This document shows, in pieces, positions 32,713-41,440 of a DNA stretch of 64,000 nucleotides. The stretch spans positions 186,001-250,000 of the forward strand of contig PPHI01000003.1 in NCBI GenBank assembly GCA_002901265.1, in the 5' to 3' direction. Position numbers and translations under genes: made by a program. Below the pieces are notes generated by a model. That model was not told where the DNA came from, did not search any database, and worked only from the letters and a program-made list of their open reading frames with translations. Within the stretch, counting starts at the first letter, position 1. Every line of letters begins with the position of its first letter. This stretch comes from Rhodopirellula baltica (lineage in GTDB: Bacteria; Planctomycetota; Planctomycetia; Pirellulales; Pirellulaceae).

Positions 32713-33107
32713 TTGTAGTCCTTTTCGATGATTGGATTCTTGACCGATGGCTTACGAAATGATGGACCGTCGCGACAACCGCGACTACCTCAACAGCGAG
32801 GCTTCGATCCGATCCGCAGGGCGCTCGGCGTGAATGCGTGACATTGACACGCTAGTTAGGGGGCAAGCTAACAATTTTGCCGCCAGGCGACAATTGATCC
32901 ACCAGAGGCGGTCAAGGATGCCACATACCCGTCCATTAGCGATAATTCTCGTGCGTACCCGCTCAATTGGGGACGCTTACTGGACGACTTACCCATCAGG
33001 CTGAGGCAAAGTTTCATCAAGGCGCAAAAAAAGCCGGCGTCCAATTTGAACGCCGGCTTCGAGTTTCATTTTGCGAGGTGAATCGCCCCAGTTAGTTGCC
33101 GAAACGG
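32713..33107. other. 395-bp gap with a terminator
   Basis: It holds the terminator of the minus-strand gene to its right (33024-33059) and presumably the promoter of the frameshifted secreted protein. No gene or RNA structure other than the hairpin is supported. Confidence 0.45.
33024..33059 (-). terminator. Rho-independent terminator after the 33108 stop
   Basis: AAGCCGGCGT (33031-33040) pairs with ACGCCGGCTT (33050-33059) around a 9-base loop. The A run at 33026-33032 is a T run on the minus strand. It lies about 50 bp downstream of the stop at 33108. Confidence 0.85.
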
Positions 33108-34715
33108 TTAGTTACCGAAACCGCCTGCAGCACCACCGCCCAGGCCGCCTGCGGCATTGCCGCCACCGGCAGCACCACCACCAGTTCCCGTTCCTGAGGT
33201 ACCGCTGACGAAGTTAAACGTCGTCACGTCGCCCACTTGCGAGAAAAACGGTGCTGGCGAAATCCGCACGTAACGGCGGTCGGCCGAAATAATCGCCAAC
33301 CCAGTCATACCGGCACCTTCGGGCAATTGCGTGATCTGCGGTTGGAAACCGACCGCAGGAGCTCGTCGCCAGAATGGGTTGTTGCCAGCACCAGACACAC
33401 CACCGGTCATACGCTGAATGTCATAGTACAACTCGCTGAGTGCTTGGCCGGCGTTGTTTCCGGGATTTGCGAATTGGCCCAACATGTTGGCGTTTAGGTC
33501 ACGTTGGACGTCACGCAGGTCGGCGAGTTGTGCTTCACCGAGTTGCTCTTTTCGCTTGCCGTCTTTGACTTCGAAAACCAACATCGCGTCCTTTTCGGTC
33601 AATGGGATCTCTTGGCGAATGAAGTTTTGGCTCGGACGTCCCGCGTCGGTCACGATTTCAACCGTCGCTTGTCCGGTCGAAACCTCACCCCAAATCTTGC
33701 GGACCATCAAACGGTACTGACCGCTGAATCCGCTTGGGCAGACATAGGTTTCCGAGATCGTTCCGCTTTTGCTTTCGCCTTGACCGGGATAGGAATCGCC
33801 CAACAGCGTTCCGCCACCGGCGCTGGAGCGGTTTTCCATTGAACACACGGTGCCGCTTGGTTCTTCAACCGCCAAATCGATGTCTGCGTCACCGGTCCAT
33901 GAAACACGAATGACTACGTCGTGAGCCGAAGCCAATTTCAAAGCTTCACCAAACTTCGCCGCCTTTTCCGTTTGTCCTTCTTCGATCAAACCGGCGTAGG
34001 TGCTGCGGGCGAGCAGTTTTGCCTTGTCAACGATGTCCGAAAACTCAACTGGCCATGCTTGCGAAAGCACACCTTCGCAGGCCCAAACGATGGCATCATG
34101 ATCGTCCAGCGACTCCGCCAAACGCATCCCCATCACGTACGGTTCGCGGCGATTGGGTTCCAGGTCAGCGACGCGTTGGCACAGACGCAATGACGCGGCG
34201 TACGAACCGATCGCTTCCAATCGCGACGCAACATTCAACACGTCCGATGGCGTTTCGGCAAAGTCAACAGCCGAAAGCAATGCTCGCTCGACTTCGACGT
34301 TGGGTGCGCCCGTGGCGGTCAACGCGATCGCATAAGCGTGATACATCCACGGCTGGATTTGTCCGGCCAAGATAGCTTCACTGATCAGGTCGCGTGACTG
34401 GGTAAACCATTCCAAAGCCGCTTCGCGGTCACCGGCCTGATCGGCTGCGGCGGCCTTGCTGGAAAAACGGCTGACGGTGCGACGGATTCGTTGATCGAGC
34501 AGCGTCACGTCTTCGGCAGTTTGGAGATCAAGTCCGGCGAAGTACTCCGCCCAAGCTTCCGAGCGGGTTTGGCCGTCTTTGACTTCCAGTTTGATGGGCT
34601 CAATCGCATCGAATTGCGATTGGGTCAATTGAGCTGGCGTCGCGGTCGCGGGTTGCTCGGGTTCATCGGTGGCTTTCTTGTCGGACAGTTGGACGTCATC
34701 TGGGACGACAAACAT
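33108..34715 (-). pseudogene. C-terminal part of a large VWA-type planctomycete protein (separated by inversion)
   Basis: The frame opens at ATG 34715 with MFVVPDDVQLSDKK, without a signal peptide although the family is exported. It continues as a helical TPR-like region (about 70-260), a beta domain beginning VIRVSWTGDADIDLAVEEPSGTVC and ending near residue 400, and a Gly/Ala-rich tail (GGGAAGGFGN). From memory of planctomycete proteins, a Gly/Met-rich linker followed by GMFxVPDD normally joins this part to an upstream domain ending VYPVGDLVVPI. That upstream domain is present here on the opposite strand (34714-36996). The start ATG lies inside the inversion repeat and is probably not a natural start. 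If translated alone it would be cytosolic. Confidence 0.7.
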
Positions 34716-34721
34716 GCCGCC
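34714..34721 (+). repeat. left copy of the 8-bp inverted repeat at the inversion boundary
   Basis: ATGCCGCC here is the exact reverse complement of GGCGGCAT at 36989-36996. Flipping the segment between them joins the minus-strand frames on both sides in frame. Confidence 0.7.
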
Positions 34722-36871
34722 GATGTTGACGCGGTCGCGATGACATCGAACTTCGCGTCGTCCAACGAGTCAAACGTTTCCAACGCGATGGGCGCCCTGT
34801 CACGACGCTTGCCACTGGGCCACACCAACATGGTCGCGGTGATTGAAGCGGTTCGCGGCACGCTGCTGAGCGAGCCTCAATCACACACCCGCTCGATCGT
34901 TTATATCGGCGACGGTGCATCGATCGACGCGACCGGAAACGAAACACGATTTTCGGCGATGGTCGACGCACTGCGAGCGGACCATATCTCCGTTCACAGC
35001 ATCGCGATCGGGCCAACCAAGAACGTCGAACTGATGGCGATTTTGGCCAATCAGACCGGCGGCGTTTTGGGAATCGTCGAACAATCCAGTGGCAACACCG
35101 CAGAAGCGATTGCACGCCAAGTGACTGACTCGGCAGTGCGTTCGCCGATTTGGGTCAGCACTCTTGCGGTTCCGTCTTCGCTGCACTTGGTTCAAGCGAA
35201 ACGTTTGCCACCACTGCGTGTCGATCGCGATTCGATCTTGCTGGGAACGATCGACGCCCCAAGCAGTGACATCGCATTTTCGATCCATGGCGACACGCCG
35301 AACGCGAAAGTCACCATCGAAGGTGCCTCGGCTGTTGAAGCGGATCACCCTGACTTCTCGTTCTTGCCAGGCTTGGTCGCGACCGCTGCAAACAACAACG
35401 GCTTGACCCTGCCGACCGCGAACAGCGGGTTCTTGCGTCAGACTGCCGAGCTGTTGGCCAATCAATCCAGCGAGTTGGTTCGCGCCGGCAAGTTGGCATT
35501 GAAGCAGGGCAACAAGAAAGGCGCCAAAGCGATTGCCGACATGGCCGTCCAAGCGGACTCGTCGAACGAAGAAGCCAAGTCGCTGCAACGCTTGAGTGGC
35601 ACGACGCTGATCATTCAAAACGATTCGCCCTTTGGTAGCGATGACGATCCGTTTGGCGGTGACGATCCCTTCGGTGTCGGCGATGTAAGCGACGCCGCGG
35701 ACGAAGCACCGGCTGGCGACGCCGCGATGGATGACTTGTTCGGTGGCGACGCGGACGCTCCTCCGGCGGCTGCCGCAGACGACGATGTTTTCGGGAATCC
35801 CGATCCCGCACCGGCTGCACCTGCACCTGCCGTTGCACCACCAGCGCCTGCTCCTGCGGCTCCGGCACCTTCGGCAGCACGTATGCCCGAACTGCCACCG
35901 AACCGCACGATTGTTGGCGACGATGAAATCTTGGAAAGCGGTGGTGATCTGCTGCGAAGCGTTGAATCGCAACGTGCCGCGGTTGAAGGCCGTCTGCGGG
36001 CGGAAGTTCGCGCTTCGTTGCGGCTTGCCGAGCGTGCCTTGCGATCGGACCCGACCGGAGTTGCCGGGCAACTGAAATCGGTCCTCGCCCGCGTACAATC
36101 GCTGCCGGACATCAATCCCAAACTCCGCCGCGAACTGGAAAGCCAACTGCAGTCGGCAATCCAAGCGGCCAGTGTTTCCGAAGCTCGCTTCGCGGCTCAG
36201 CAAGAAAACATCATCGCACAGCAAGAAGCGGCTCGTGCGACCGCGCAGATGTTGGAAAAGACATTCCGTCGTGAAGCAACTCTGCAAACTCTTTCGCGTC
36301 AGATGAACGCGTTGATTGACGAAGGCCAATACGACAAAGCGGACGGCGAAGTCTCGTTGGCATTTGCGGATTTGGCTGGCGATTCGATTACCGAAGACTC
36401 GGTTGCCGGTCGTCACTTCACCGACCAGCCGTTGGCGCTTCAGGTTTATGACCGTGATCGACGTTACAAAGAAATGCGTGAGCGTAACTTTGTTGACGCG
36501 TTCTCCCTGGTTCTCAAAAGCAACATCCCATTTGTTGACGAACCGCCAGTAATGTACCCCGATGCGGACGTTTGGCGTGAGCTGAGCGATCGTCGACTGG
36601 CGGAGTACGGTTCGATCCAATTGGTCGGCGATAACGAAACCGAGCAGATGATCGAAAAACGATTGTCTGACGATACCACGCACCAGTTCATCGAAACACC
36701 GTTGAACGATGCGATCCGTCAGCTCTCTGACGCCCACGATATCCCAATCGTGATTGACCGTCGTGCGTTGGACGAAATCGGTGCCGACGAGGAAATGCCG
36801 GTCAGCATCGACATGAAGAACGTCAGCTTGCGTTCGTTCCTACGTTTGATGCTTCGTGACCTCGACTTGAC

Positions 36872-37237
36872 CTACTTGATCAAAGACGAAGTGATGCAGA
36901 TCACGACGTCGAAGCGGCCGAAGAAAACCTGGTGACAAAAGTCTATCCAGTCGGTGACCTTGTTGTGCCAATCGTCAACCTTGGTGGTGGCGGCATTGGC
37001 GTAGCGTTCGACGTATTGATAGGGAAGATTCAAGATGACAAACACTGACACCATCAGCGCCGACGCAAACAAGACAGCATTCCGAGCTCGAGTCGCCTTG
37101 TAATCAGAATCCGCATGACCTACTTCCGTCGTCGCTGTCGTAATTCCCTCTTCAAGTCTCTCTCCCTTTTCCTCCACAGCCAACTCGGCGTATTGATTTG
37201 AACTAGGTTCTGTGGATGAGATTTTTTCCGTAGCCAT
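36872..37237 (-). CDS. N-terminal membrane-anchor fragment; 3' part is antisense of the inverted segment
   Basis: From ATG 37237 the frame reads a polar region of about 50 residues (ATEKISSTEPSSNQYAEL), one clear membrane helix (AVLFASALMVSVFVILNLPY) and YVERYANAA, reaching the inverted repeat at 36989-36996. After that the frame (TTKVDDWHNKVTDW onward) is antisense of the conserved VYPVGDLVVPI segment and is probably not natural. If the 34714-36996 segment is turned back, this frame passes directly and in phase into AADVDAVAMT. It may thus be the beginning of the same locus with the first VWA half deleted, or an unrelated truncated gene. The family is not recognised. Confidence 0.45.
   Translation of the reverse strand: MATEKISSTEPSSNQYAELAVEEKGERLEEGITTATTEVGHADSDYKATRARNAVLFASALMVSVFVILNLPYQYVERYANAATTKVDDWHNKVTDWIDFCHQVFFGRFDVVICITSSLIK
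36989..36996 (-). repeat. right copy of the 8-bp inverted repeat at the inversion boundary
   Basis: GGCGGCAT, the partner of 34714-34721. It lies within the Gly-rich end of the inverted VWA segment (NLGGGG) and within the minus-strand frame starting at 37237. Confidence 0.7.
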
Positions 37238-37468
37238 CAAAGTCCCGAATGAGCGAGCGATGTTCTTCGGGGGATATAATGAACCACCCCGCAGGGCCAA
37301 TCAAGTTCTGTTCGCACTATCTGGAGCAGCAGGAAGTCGGAACCTGCACATCAGTGGATTCTTAGCTTTCCTCGGTTGAACGCTCTCCATCACGACGCCA
37401 TCGCTGGGTATAAAAATTCGAAGCTTCGAAAGCGGATCCTATTTAACGTCAAACAAGACAACGGAAAA

Positions 37469-38620
37469 ATGACAACGGCTCTCTCATTCTGGGTCTTTGA
37501 TGCGGATGGGTTTCCGGCTCGCTGGCACTGTGGCTCTGGCTGGTCAGACGAACCCTACGTTGGTTGGATGCATGTCATTTCTGATGTCGTTACCTGGACT
37601 GCTTATCTAGCGATTCCGGTCATGCTGACGCTGTTTGTCCGCAAACGCAACGACGTTGTTTTTCCCAAGATTTTCTGGCTGTTCTGCGCGTTTATCGTTT
37701 CCTGTGGGACCGTTCACCTCATCGAAGCGATCATCTTCTGGTGGCCGGTCTACCGGCTTTCAGCAGTCATCAAGGTTTTCACCGCACTGGTTTCCTTTGC
37801 GACCGCCATCGCGATGATTCGAATTCTTCCGGTCGCGGTCACCCTGCCGGGGCTTGCTGCGGTTAATAAGCAGCTCAAACGCGAGATTCAAACGCGAAAG
37901 GAAACTGAAGCTGAACTCGCGAAGATGAATCAGGACCTCGAAAGTTTCGTCTCGATCGCTTCACATGATCTCCAAGAACCATTGCGGAACATCATCTCCT
38001 ATGCGGACCTTTTGAAGCAGGACTTGGGCGATAACCTAAGCACCGATGCGCACCAAGACTTGGCGTTTATCACGTCTGCAACCGGGCGGATGCAACGACT
38101 GATCAACGACCTGCTGACGTTTTCCAGAACCAGTCGGCATGATGCAACGTTTTGTCCGACTCCACTTGACGAATGTGTCAATGAAGCTCTCGAAATCCTT
38201 CACCAACGCATCCAGGATTCCAATTGCACCATCGAGCGTACACCGCTTCCTGAGCTCGCGGTCGATGCGACGCTACTTGTTCAGCTCTATCAAAACCTCA
38301 TCAGCAACGCGATCAAATTCACCGATCACGAAAATTCTGTCATTCAGATTACCGCGAAACAGGTCGATGGCGTTTGGGTGATGAGCGTCTGCGACAATGG
38401 GATAGGTATCAAAGAGGAATTTGCCGAGCAAATCTTTTCCCCCTTCAAACGACTTCACGGGATGTCAGAATATGAGGGTACCGGGATCGGGTTAGCCATC
38501 TGCCAAAAAGTTGTCGAACATCACGACGGCCGTATTTGGGTAACGTCCCAACCGGGGAAAGGCTCGCAGTTCCATTTCACTTTGACGCCCGACCTATCCG
38601 CCAGCACGACCGACGAATGA
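37469..38620 (+). CDS. sensor histidine kinase with ethylene-receptor-like membrane domain
   Basis: ATG 37469 is preferred over TTG 37376. The 383-residue product starts with three membrane helices that align by eye with the ethylene-binding domain of plant ETR1. Asp39 (HVISD), Tyr46 (TAYLAIP), Ile76, Cys79 and His83 (FIVSCGTVHLIE) correspond to ETR1 Asp25, Tyr32, Ile62, Cys65 and His69; the Cys/His pair binds Cu(I) in ETR1. The helices are followed by a short coiled region, HisKA with His166 (SIASHDLQEPLRN), and a HATPase domain with N (QNLISNAIKF), G1 (DNGIGI) and G2 (GTGIGLAI) boxes. No GAF domain is present. The stop overlaps the ATG of the next kinase (ATGA), so the two are translated together. 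Confidence 0.88.
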   Translation: MTTALSFWVFDADGFPARWHCGSGWSDEPYVGWMHVISDVVTWTAYLAIPVMLTLFVRKRNDVVFPKIFWLFCAFIVSCGTVHLIEAIIFWWPVYRLSAVIKVFTALVSFATAIAMIRILPVAVTLPGLAAVNKQLKREIQTRKETEAELAKMNQDLESFVSIASHDLQEPLRNIISYADLLKQDLGDNLSTDAHQDLAFITSATGRMQRLINDLLTFSRTSRHDATFCPTPLDECVNEALEILHQRIQDSNCTIERTPLPELAVDATLLVQLYQNLISNAIKFTDHENSVIQITAKQVDGVWVMSVCDNGIGIKEEFAEQIFSPFKRLHGMSEYEGTGIGLAICQKVVEHHDGRIWVTSQPGKGSQFHFTLTPDLSASTTDE

Positions 38621-39723
38621 AAACGGATTCGAAATCAAGTCTGGGGTCTGTCATTTTGATGATCGACGACAACCCAGCCGATGCGCATTTGGTCAAGCGT
38701 TTACTGGCATCCGTTGATGGAACACCCTATAGCTTTCTACACGTCGACAACGCCCCCACCGGCCTGACGACGCTTAGCGGTCAAACGGTTGATTGCGTCG
38801 TGCTCGATTATCAACTCGGGGCCGTTAGCGGAATCGAAATCCTGACTCAGATTCGCGCGTCGGGGAATGATGTTCCTGTCATCGCCTTGACCGGTGAAGG
38901 TTCGGAATTCGTTGCGGTCGAGACGATGAAAGCCGGGGCTCAAGATTACTTGGTCAAAGGCCAGGTCACTGCGGACCGCTTGCATCGATCCATCGTCAAC
39001 GCGACCAAAACCGTCGAGCTCGAACGACAGCTTGAGGAACAAAAATCAGAACTGCTGTCGTTCACCGGGATGGTCTCCCACGATCTAAGAACACCGCTGC
39101 GACACCTCTGCCAGTTTGCTGAATTGCTTTGCGGCGAAGTCGATCAGGACAACGAAGACTGCAAAGTCTACATCGAAGCCATTCGCAGCGCGGGCAAACG
39201 AATGACAACATTGATCGACAACCTTCTGGAATATGCCAAATACGGCCGCTCCTCCAAAGACCTCGTTCCGGTTGATCTCAACCTCGTTCTCGAAAACGTC
39301 GTCGCGGATTTGACAACGGAAATTCGCCGAGCCAACGTCGAACTGAACATTGCGACTCTTCCAGAAGTCTTCGGTGACCCCACGGCTCTCGGACAGCTGT
39401 TTCAAAACTTGATTGGCAACGGCATTAAATACAACGACTCGGCCAAAAAAGCGGTGTGGTTGACGTGCACCACTGACAGCGACCAGACAATTGTTTCCAT
39501 TCGGGACAACGGGATCGGCATCGCAGAGGAATACCATCTCGAAGTGTTCCGCCCACTGCGACGCCTGCATGGCGCCAGCGAATACGACGGGACCGGGCTG
39601 GGTTTAGCGACCGCAGCCCGAATCGCTAAACAACATCAAGCGAGAATCTGGCTCGAGTCGGAAATCGGCACTGGCACCACCTTCCATATCGCCTTTCCGC
39701 GTGCCAACTCGCAAAAGCCCTAG
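38617..39723 (+). CDS. hybrid receiver-histidine kinase
   Basis: The 368-residue protein starts at ATG 38617, overlapping the stop of the membrane kinase gene. Residues about 10-128 are a receiver with the acidic pair DDN, phospho-acceptor Asp64 (CVVLDYQLG), Thr in VIALTGEG and Lys in YLVKGQ. A short coiled coil leads into HisKA with His155 (GMVSHDLRTPLRH) and a HATPase domain (NLIGNGIKYND, DNGIGIAEEYHLEV, GTGLGLATAARI). It has no membrane helix. An N-terminal receiver before a kinase is the layout of phytochrome- and KaiC-linked kinases; here phosphate may pass from the upstream kinase to this receiver (inference). No separate DNA-binding output gene lies next to it. Confidence 0.9.
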   Translation: MKTDSKSSLGSVILMIDDNPADAHLVKRLLASVDGTPYSFLHVDNAPTGLTTLSGQTVDCVVLDYQLGAVSGIEILTQIRASGNDVPVIALTGEGSEFVAVETMKAGAQDYLVKGQVTADRLHRSIVNATKTVELERQLEEQKSELLSFTGMVSHDLRTPLRHLCQFAELLCGEVDQDNEDCKVYIEAIRSAGKRMTTLIDNLLEYAKYGRSSKDLVPVDLNLVLENVVADLTTEIRRANVELNIATLPEVFGDPTALGQLFQNLIGNGIKYNDSAKKAVWLTCTTDSDQTIVSIRDNGIGIAEEYHLEVFRPLRRLHGASEYDGTGLGLATAARIAKQHQARIWLESEIGTGTTFHIAFPRANSQKP

Positions 39724-39730
39724 CGACCTG

Positions 39731-40870
39731 TTAGGCCGCCAGCTTTTCATTCTCGCGTGACCGCTTAACGGGCTTCGATTTCCGTCGCTGAACCATAATG
39801 ACTCCGGTGACGAACAAGGCTGTTGGCAACAGTCCGCTAACACAGACCAACCAACGTCCGAGCAATCCAAACGCTTCACCGTTGTGCAGCGGAAACTGCC
39901 AAGCAGCAAATGCGTCGCTGGACGTGAAATCGCTCGGCTGACGAACCTCGATAATCTGGCCCGAATACTGATCCAAAAACACCTGTGATCGACCGTACGA
40001 TTGCTGGACTTCACCTGCCTGGCGGAAGGCAACTTCGTACACCCCGTTGTTGCCTTCGGGGGGATGCAAGTGATCAAACTTCGCATCCGGAAACTCGCGT
40101 GATGCGATTGCCAACGCTTCGTCAGCCGTCAGTGATTTAGCAGACGCTGCGACATTCGAATTCGTTGTCGAAACCAAACCCTCTGGGTGATCGGTCATTG
40201 GCGATGCCAGCTCGAGGATGCTCCGAAACACCATCGGGAACTCCATATAAATTCCCGTAAAGGTGAGCACAATCAGTAGCAACGAACTGACGATCCCAAA
40301 GGTTTTGTGGATGTCATAGTTCCGCTTGTTACGTCGGATGCTGAACGCAGCTCGCAAGCTGTTGCGCCAAAGTGGCCACCACAGATAGATCCCAGACAAC
40401 AGCGAAACGATCACGAGAAGACCGACCAATCCAACGAACACTCCGCCAATCTCGCCACCGAGAAGTCGAAAATGCAGTCGGTAGAGGTACGTCATCAAGT
40501 ATTCACCCCATACCCGACGCCCTTTTGCCTCGCCCGAATAAGGGTCAACCAAAACCTGGGCAAACTTCGGATCCTCCTCGCTTCCGGCCTGAAACCAAAC
40601 TTCGAAGACGCCGTTATCAATGCGAGGTTTTGACAACGAAAGCGCGGGTTCACCGGTGTATCGCTCCGCCGACTCGATGATTTGCTGCAACGGCAATCGT
40701 GTTCCTGTCCCATCAGTCAGCAACAACTGCGGGTTCAGCCATTCGTCAATCGCATGATCAAACACCAAAACGCTGCCCGTCAAGCCGATCAACGAAAACA
40801 CGAGACCGGCCGTCAGCCCCAGCCAGCGATGCACCGCTAGCCAAAGCTGACGCTTTCGGAATTTCGACAT
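39731..40870 (-). CDS. PepSY-associated membrane protein (PepSY_TM, iron-regulated type)
   Basis: This 379-residue protein has the PepSY-TM plan: an N-terminal helix with the conserved HRWLGLTAGLVFSLIGLTGSVLVF block, a periplasmic PepSY part (LYRLHFRLLGGEIGG at a membrane boundary), a second helix pair (LVGLLVIVSLLSGIYLWWPLW), KRNYDIHKTFGI and a last helix (LVCVSGLLPTALFVTGVIM). His residues at helix ends suggest heme or metal ligands. Such proteins are often Fur-regulated and linked to reduction or uptake of ferric siderophores (for example FsrB/PiuB-like). It is the last gene of a three-gene set, 9 bp after the lipoprotein gene, and a Fur-box candidate precedes the set. Confidence 0.88.
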   Translation of the reverse strand: MSKFRKRQLWLAVHRWLGLTAGLVFSLIGLTGSVLVFDHAIDEWLNPQLLLTDGTGTRLPLQQIIESAERYTGEPALSLSKPRIDNGVFEVWFQAGSEEDPKFAQVLVDPYSGEAKGRRVWGEYLMTYLYRLHFRLLGGEIGGVFVGLVGLLVIVSLLSGIYLWWPLWRNSLRAAFSIRRNKRNYDIHKTFGIVSSLLLIVLTFTGIYMEFPMVFRSILELASPMTDHPEGLVSTTNSNVAASAKSLTADEALAIASREFPDAKFDHLHPPEGNNGVYEVAFRQAGEVQQSYGRSQVFLDQYSGQIIEVRQPSDFTSSDAFAAWQFPLHNGEAFGLLGRWLVCVSGLLPTALFVTGVIMVQRRKSKPVKRSRENEKLAA

Positions 40871-40879
40871 CGAATCGAC

Positions 40880-41440
40880 CTATCGCCCGCGTACAGAAGA
40901 CTGCGCCGACACCATCGGAGGCCCGGGCGGTGTCGGTTTCGATTTTTTGGCACCGCTCGCCTTGAGCTTCACACCGTCAAGCTCAATCGCCGGCAAGACG
41001 TTTTCACCTTCAACGATCTCGAACGACCATTCGGACCCACGCTTCGTCGTGTATTTACCGCCAAGCTGGTCTTCGAACGAAGGCTTCGTCACGTCTGGAG
41101 GCCAGCGTAAAGTGACGGCATAATTACCGACCGGTGCACCGTCGCCACTTTCATACGTCGACAGAACGTACGTTCCGTCGTTGCCGACGATTGCCCAGGG
41201 ACGCGAATTTCGTTCGTCGGGTTGTTGGCCGACACTGACCAATTCGACGACCGCGCCGACTGCCGGATCGCCGTTCACCATCAACGTCCCCTGCGCCGGA
41301 TGGGTTGCCGCCTTCCATTGTTCACCACCGCATCCAACACACAGCACGACAGCCGATGCGATCGTGATCACTTCCAAGACCGTGATCACTTCCAAGACAC
41401 GGTGTGTTTGCGAAAAGGGCTTCTGTGTAAAAGCACGCAT
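40880..41440 (-). CDS. carboxypeptidase-regulatory-like lipoprotein
   Basis: The ATG at 41440 shares its A with the TAA stop of the upstream DUF1559 gene (TAATG), implying translational coupling; the longer open frame to 41764 is antisense/out-of-frame. The 186-residue product has a lipoprotein signal ending in VVLCVGC (Cys37), preceded by a six-residue tandem duplication (VLEVIT twice). The mature part starts with AQGTLMVNGDPAVGAVVELVS and has VGNDGTYVLSTYESGDGAPVGNYAVTLRW, typical of the Ig-like carboxypeptidase regulatory fold found in many planctomycete lipoproteins. It is commonly encoded next to DUF1559 genes in this phylum. The exact role is unknown. Confidence 0.85.
   Translation of the reverse strand: MRAFTQKPFSQTHRVLEVITVLEVITIASAVVLCVGCGGEQWKAATHPAQGTLMVNGDPAVGAVVELVSVGQQPDERNSRPWAIVGNDGTYVLSTYESGDGAPVGNYAVTLRWPPDVTKPSFEDQLGGKYTTKRGSEWSFEIVEGENVLPAIELDGVKLKASGAKKSKPTPPGPPMVSAQSSVRGR
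41363..41398 (-). repeat. perfect 18-bp tandem duplication in a lipoprotein signal
   Basis: CGTGATCACTTCCAAGAC occurs at 41363-41380 and again at 41381-41398, duplicating VLEVIT in the hydrophobic signal region. The copies are identical, so the event looks recent. Confidence 0.9.

Larger units (their letters stand above)
34714..36996 (+). pseudogene. inverted central part of a VWA-type protein, ending in an STN-like domain
   Basis: Real coding starts at about 34716 (AADVDAVAMTSNF); the open frame further left, back to 34491, is antisense of the neighbouring gene. The sequence begins in the middle of a von Willebrand A domain (PLGHTNMVAVIEAV, RSIVYIGDGASID, NQTGGVLGIV); the MIDAS half is missing. 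A linker rich in DDPFGGDD and Pro/Ala follows (about 35630-35890), then coiled helices (RAEVRASLRLAERAL), then an STN-like secretin N-domain (IETPLNDAIRQLSDAHDIPIVID, LRSFLRLMLRDLDLTYLIKDEVMQITT). The frame stops at 36935, but the adjacent frame from 36911 continues EAAEENLVTKVYPVGDLVVPIVNLGGGG, so there is also a one-base loss. It has no start codon or signal peptide of its own. Confidence 0.75.

Noticed and set aside
34881-36737. 618-codon minus-strand open frame
   Set aside because: It is antisense of the VWA/STN segment, whose plus-strand frame has recognisable domains; the minus translation is Arg/Cys-rich without motifs.
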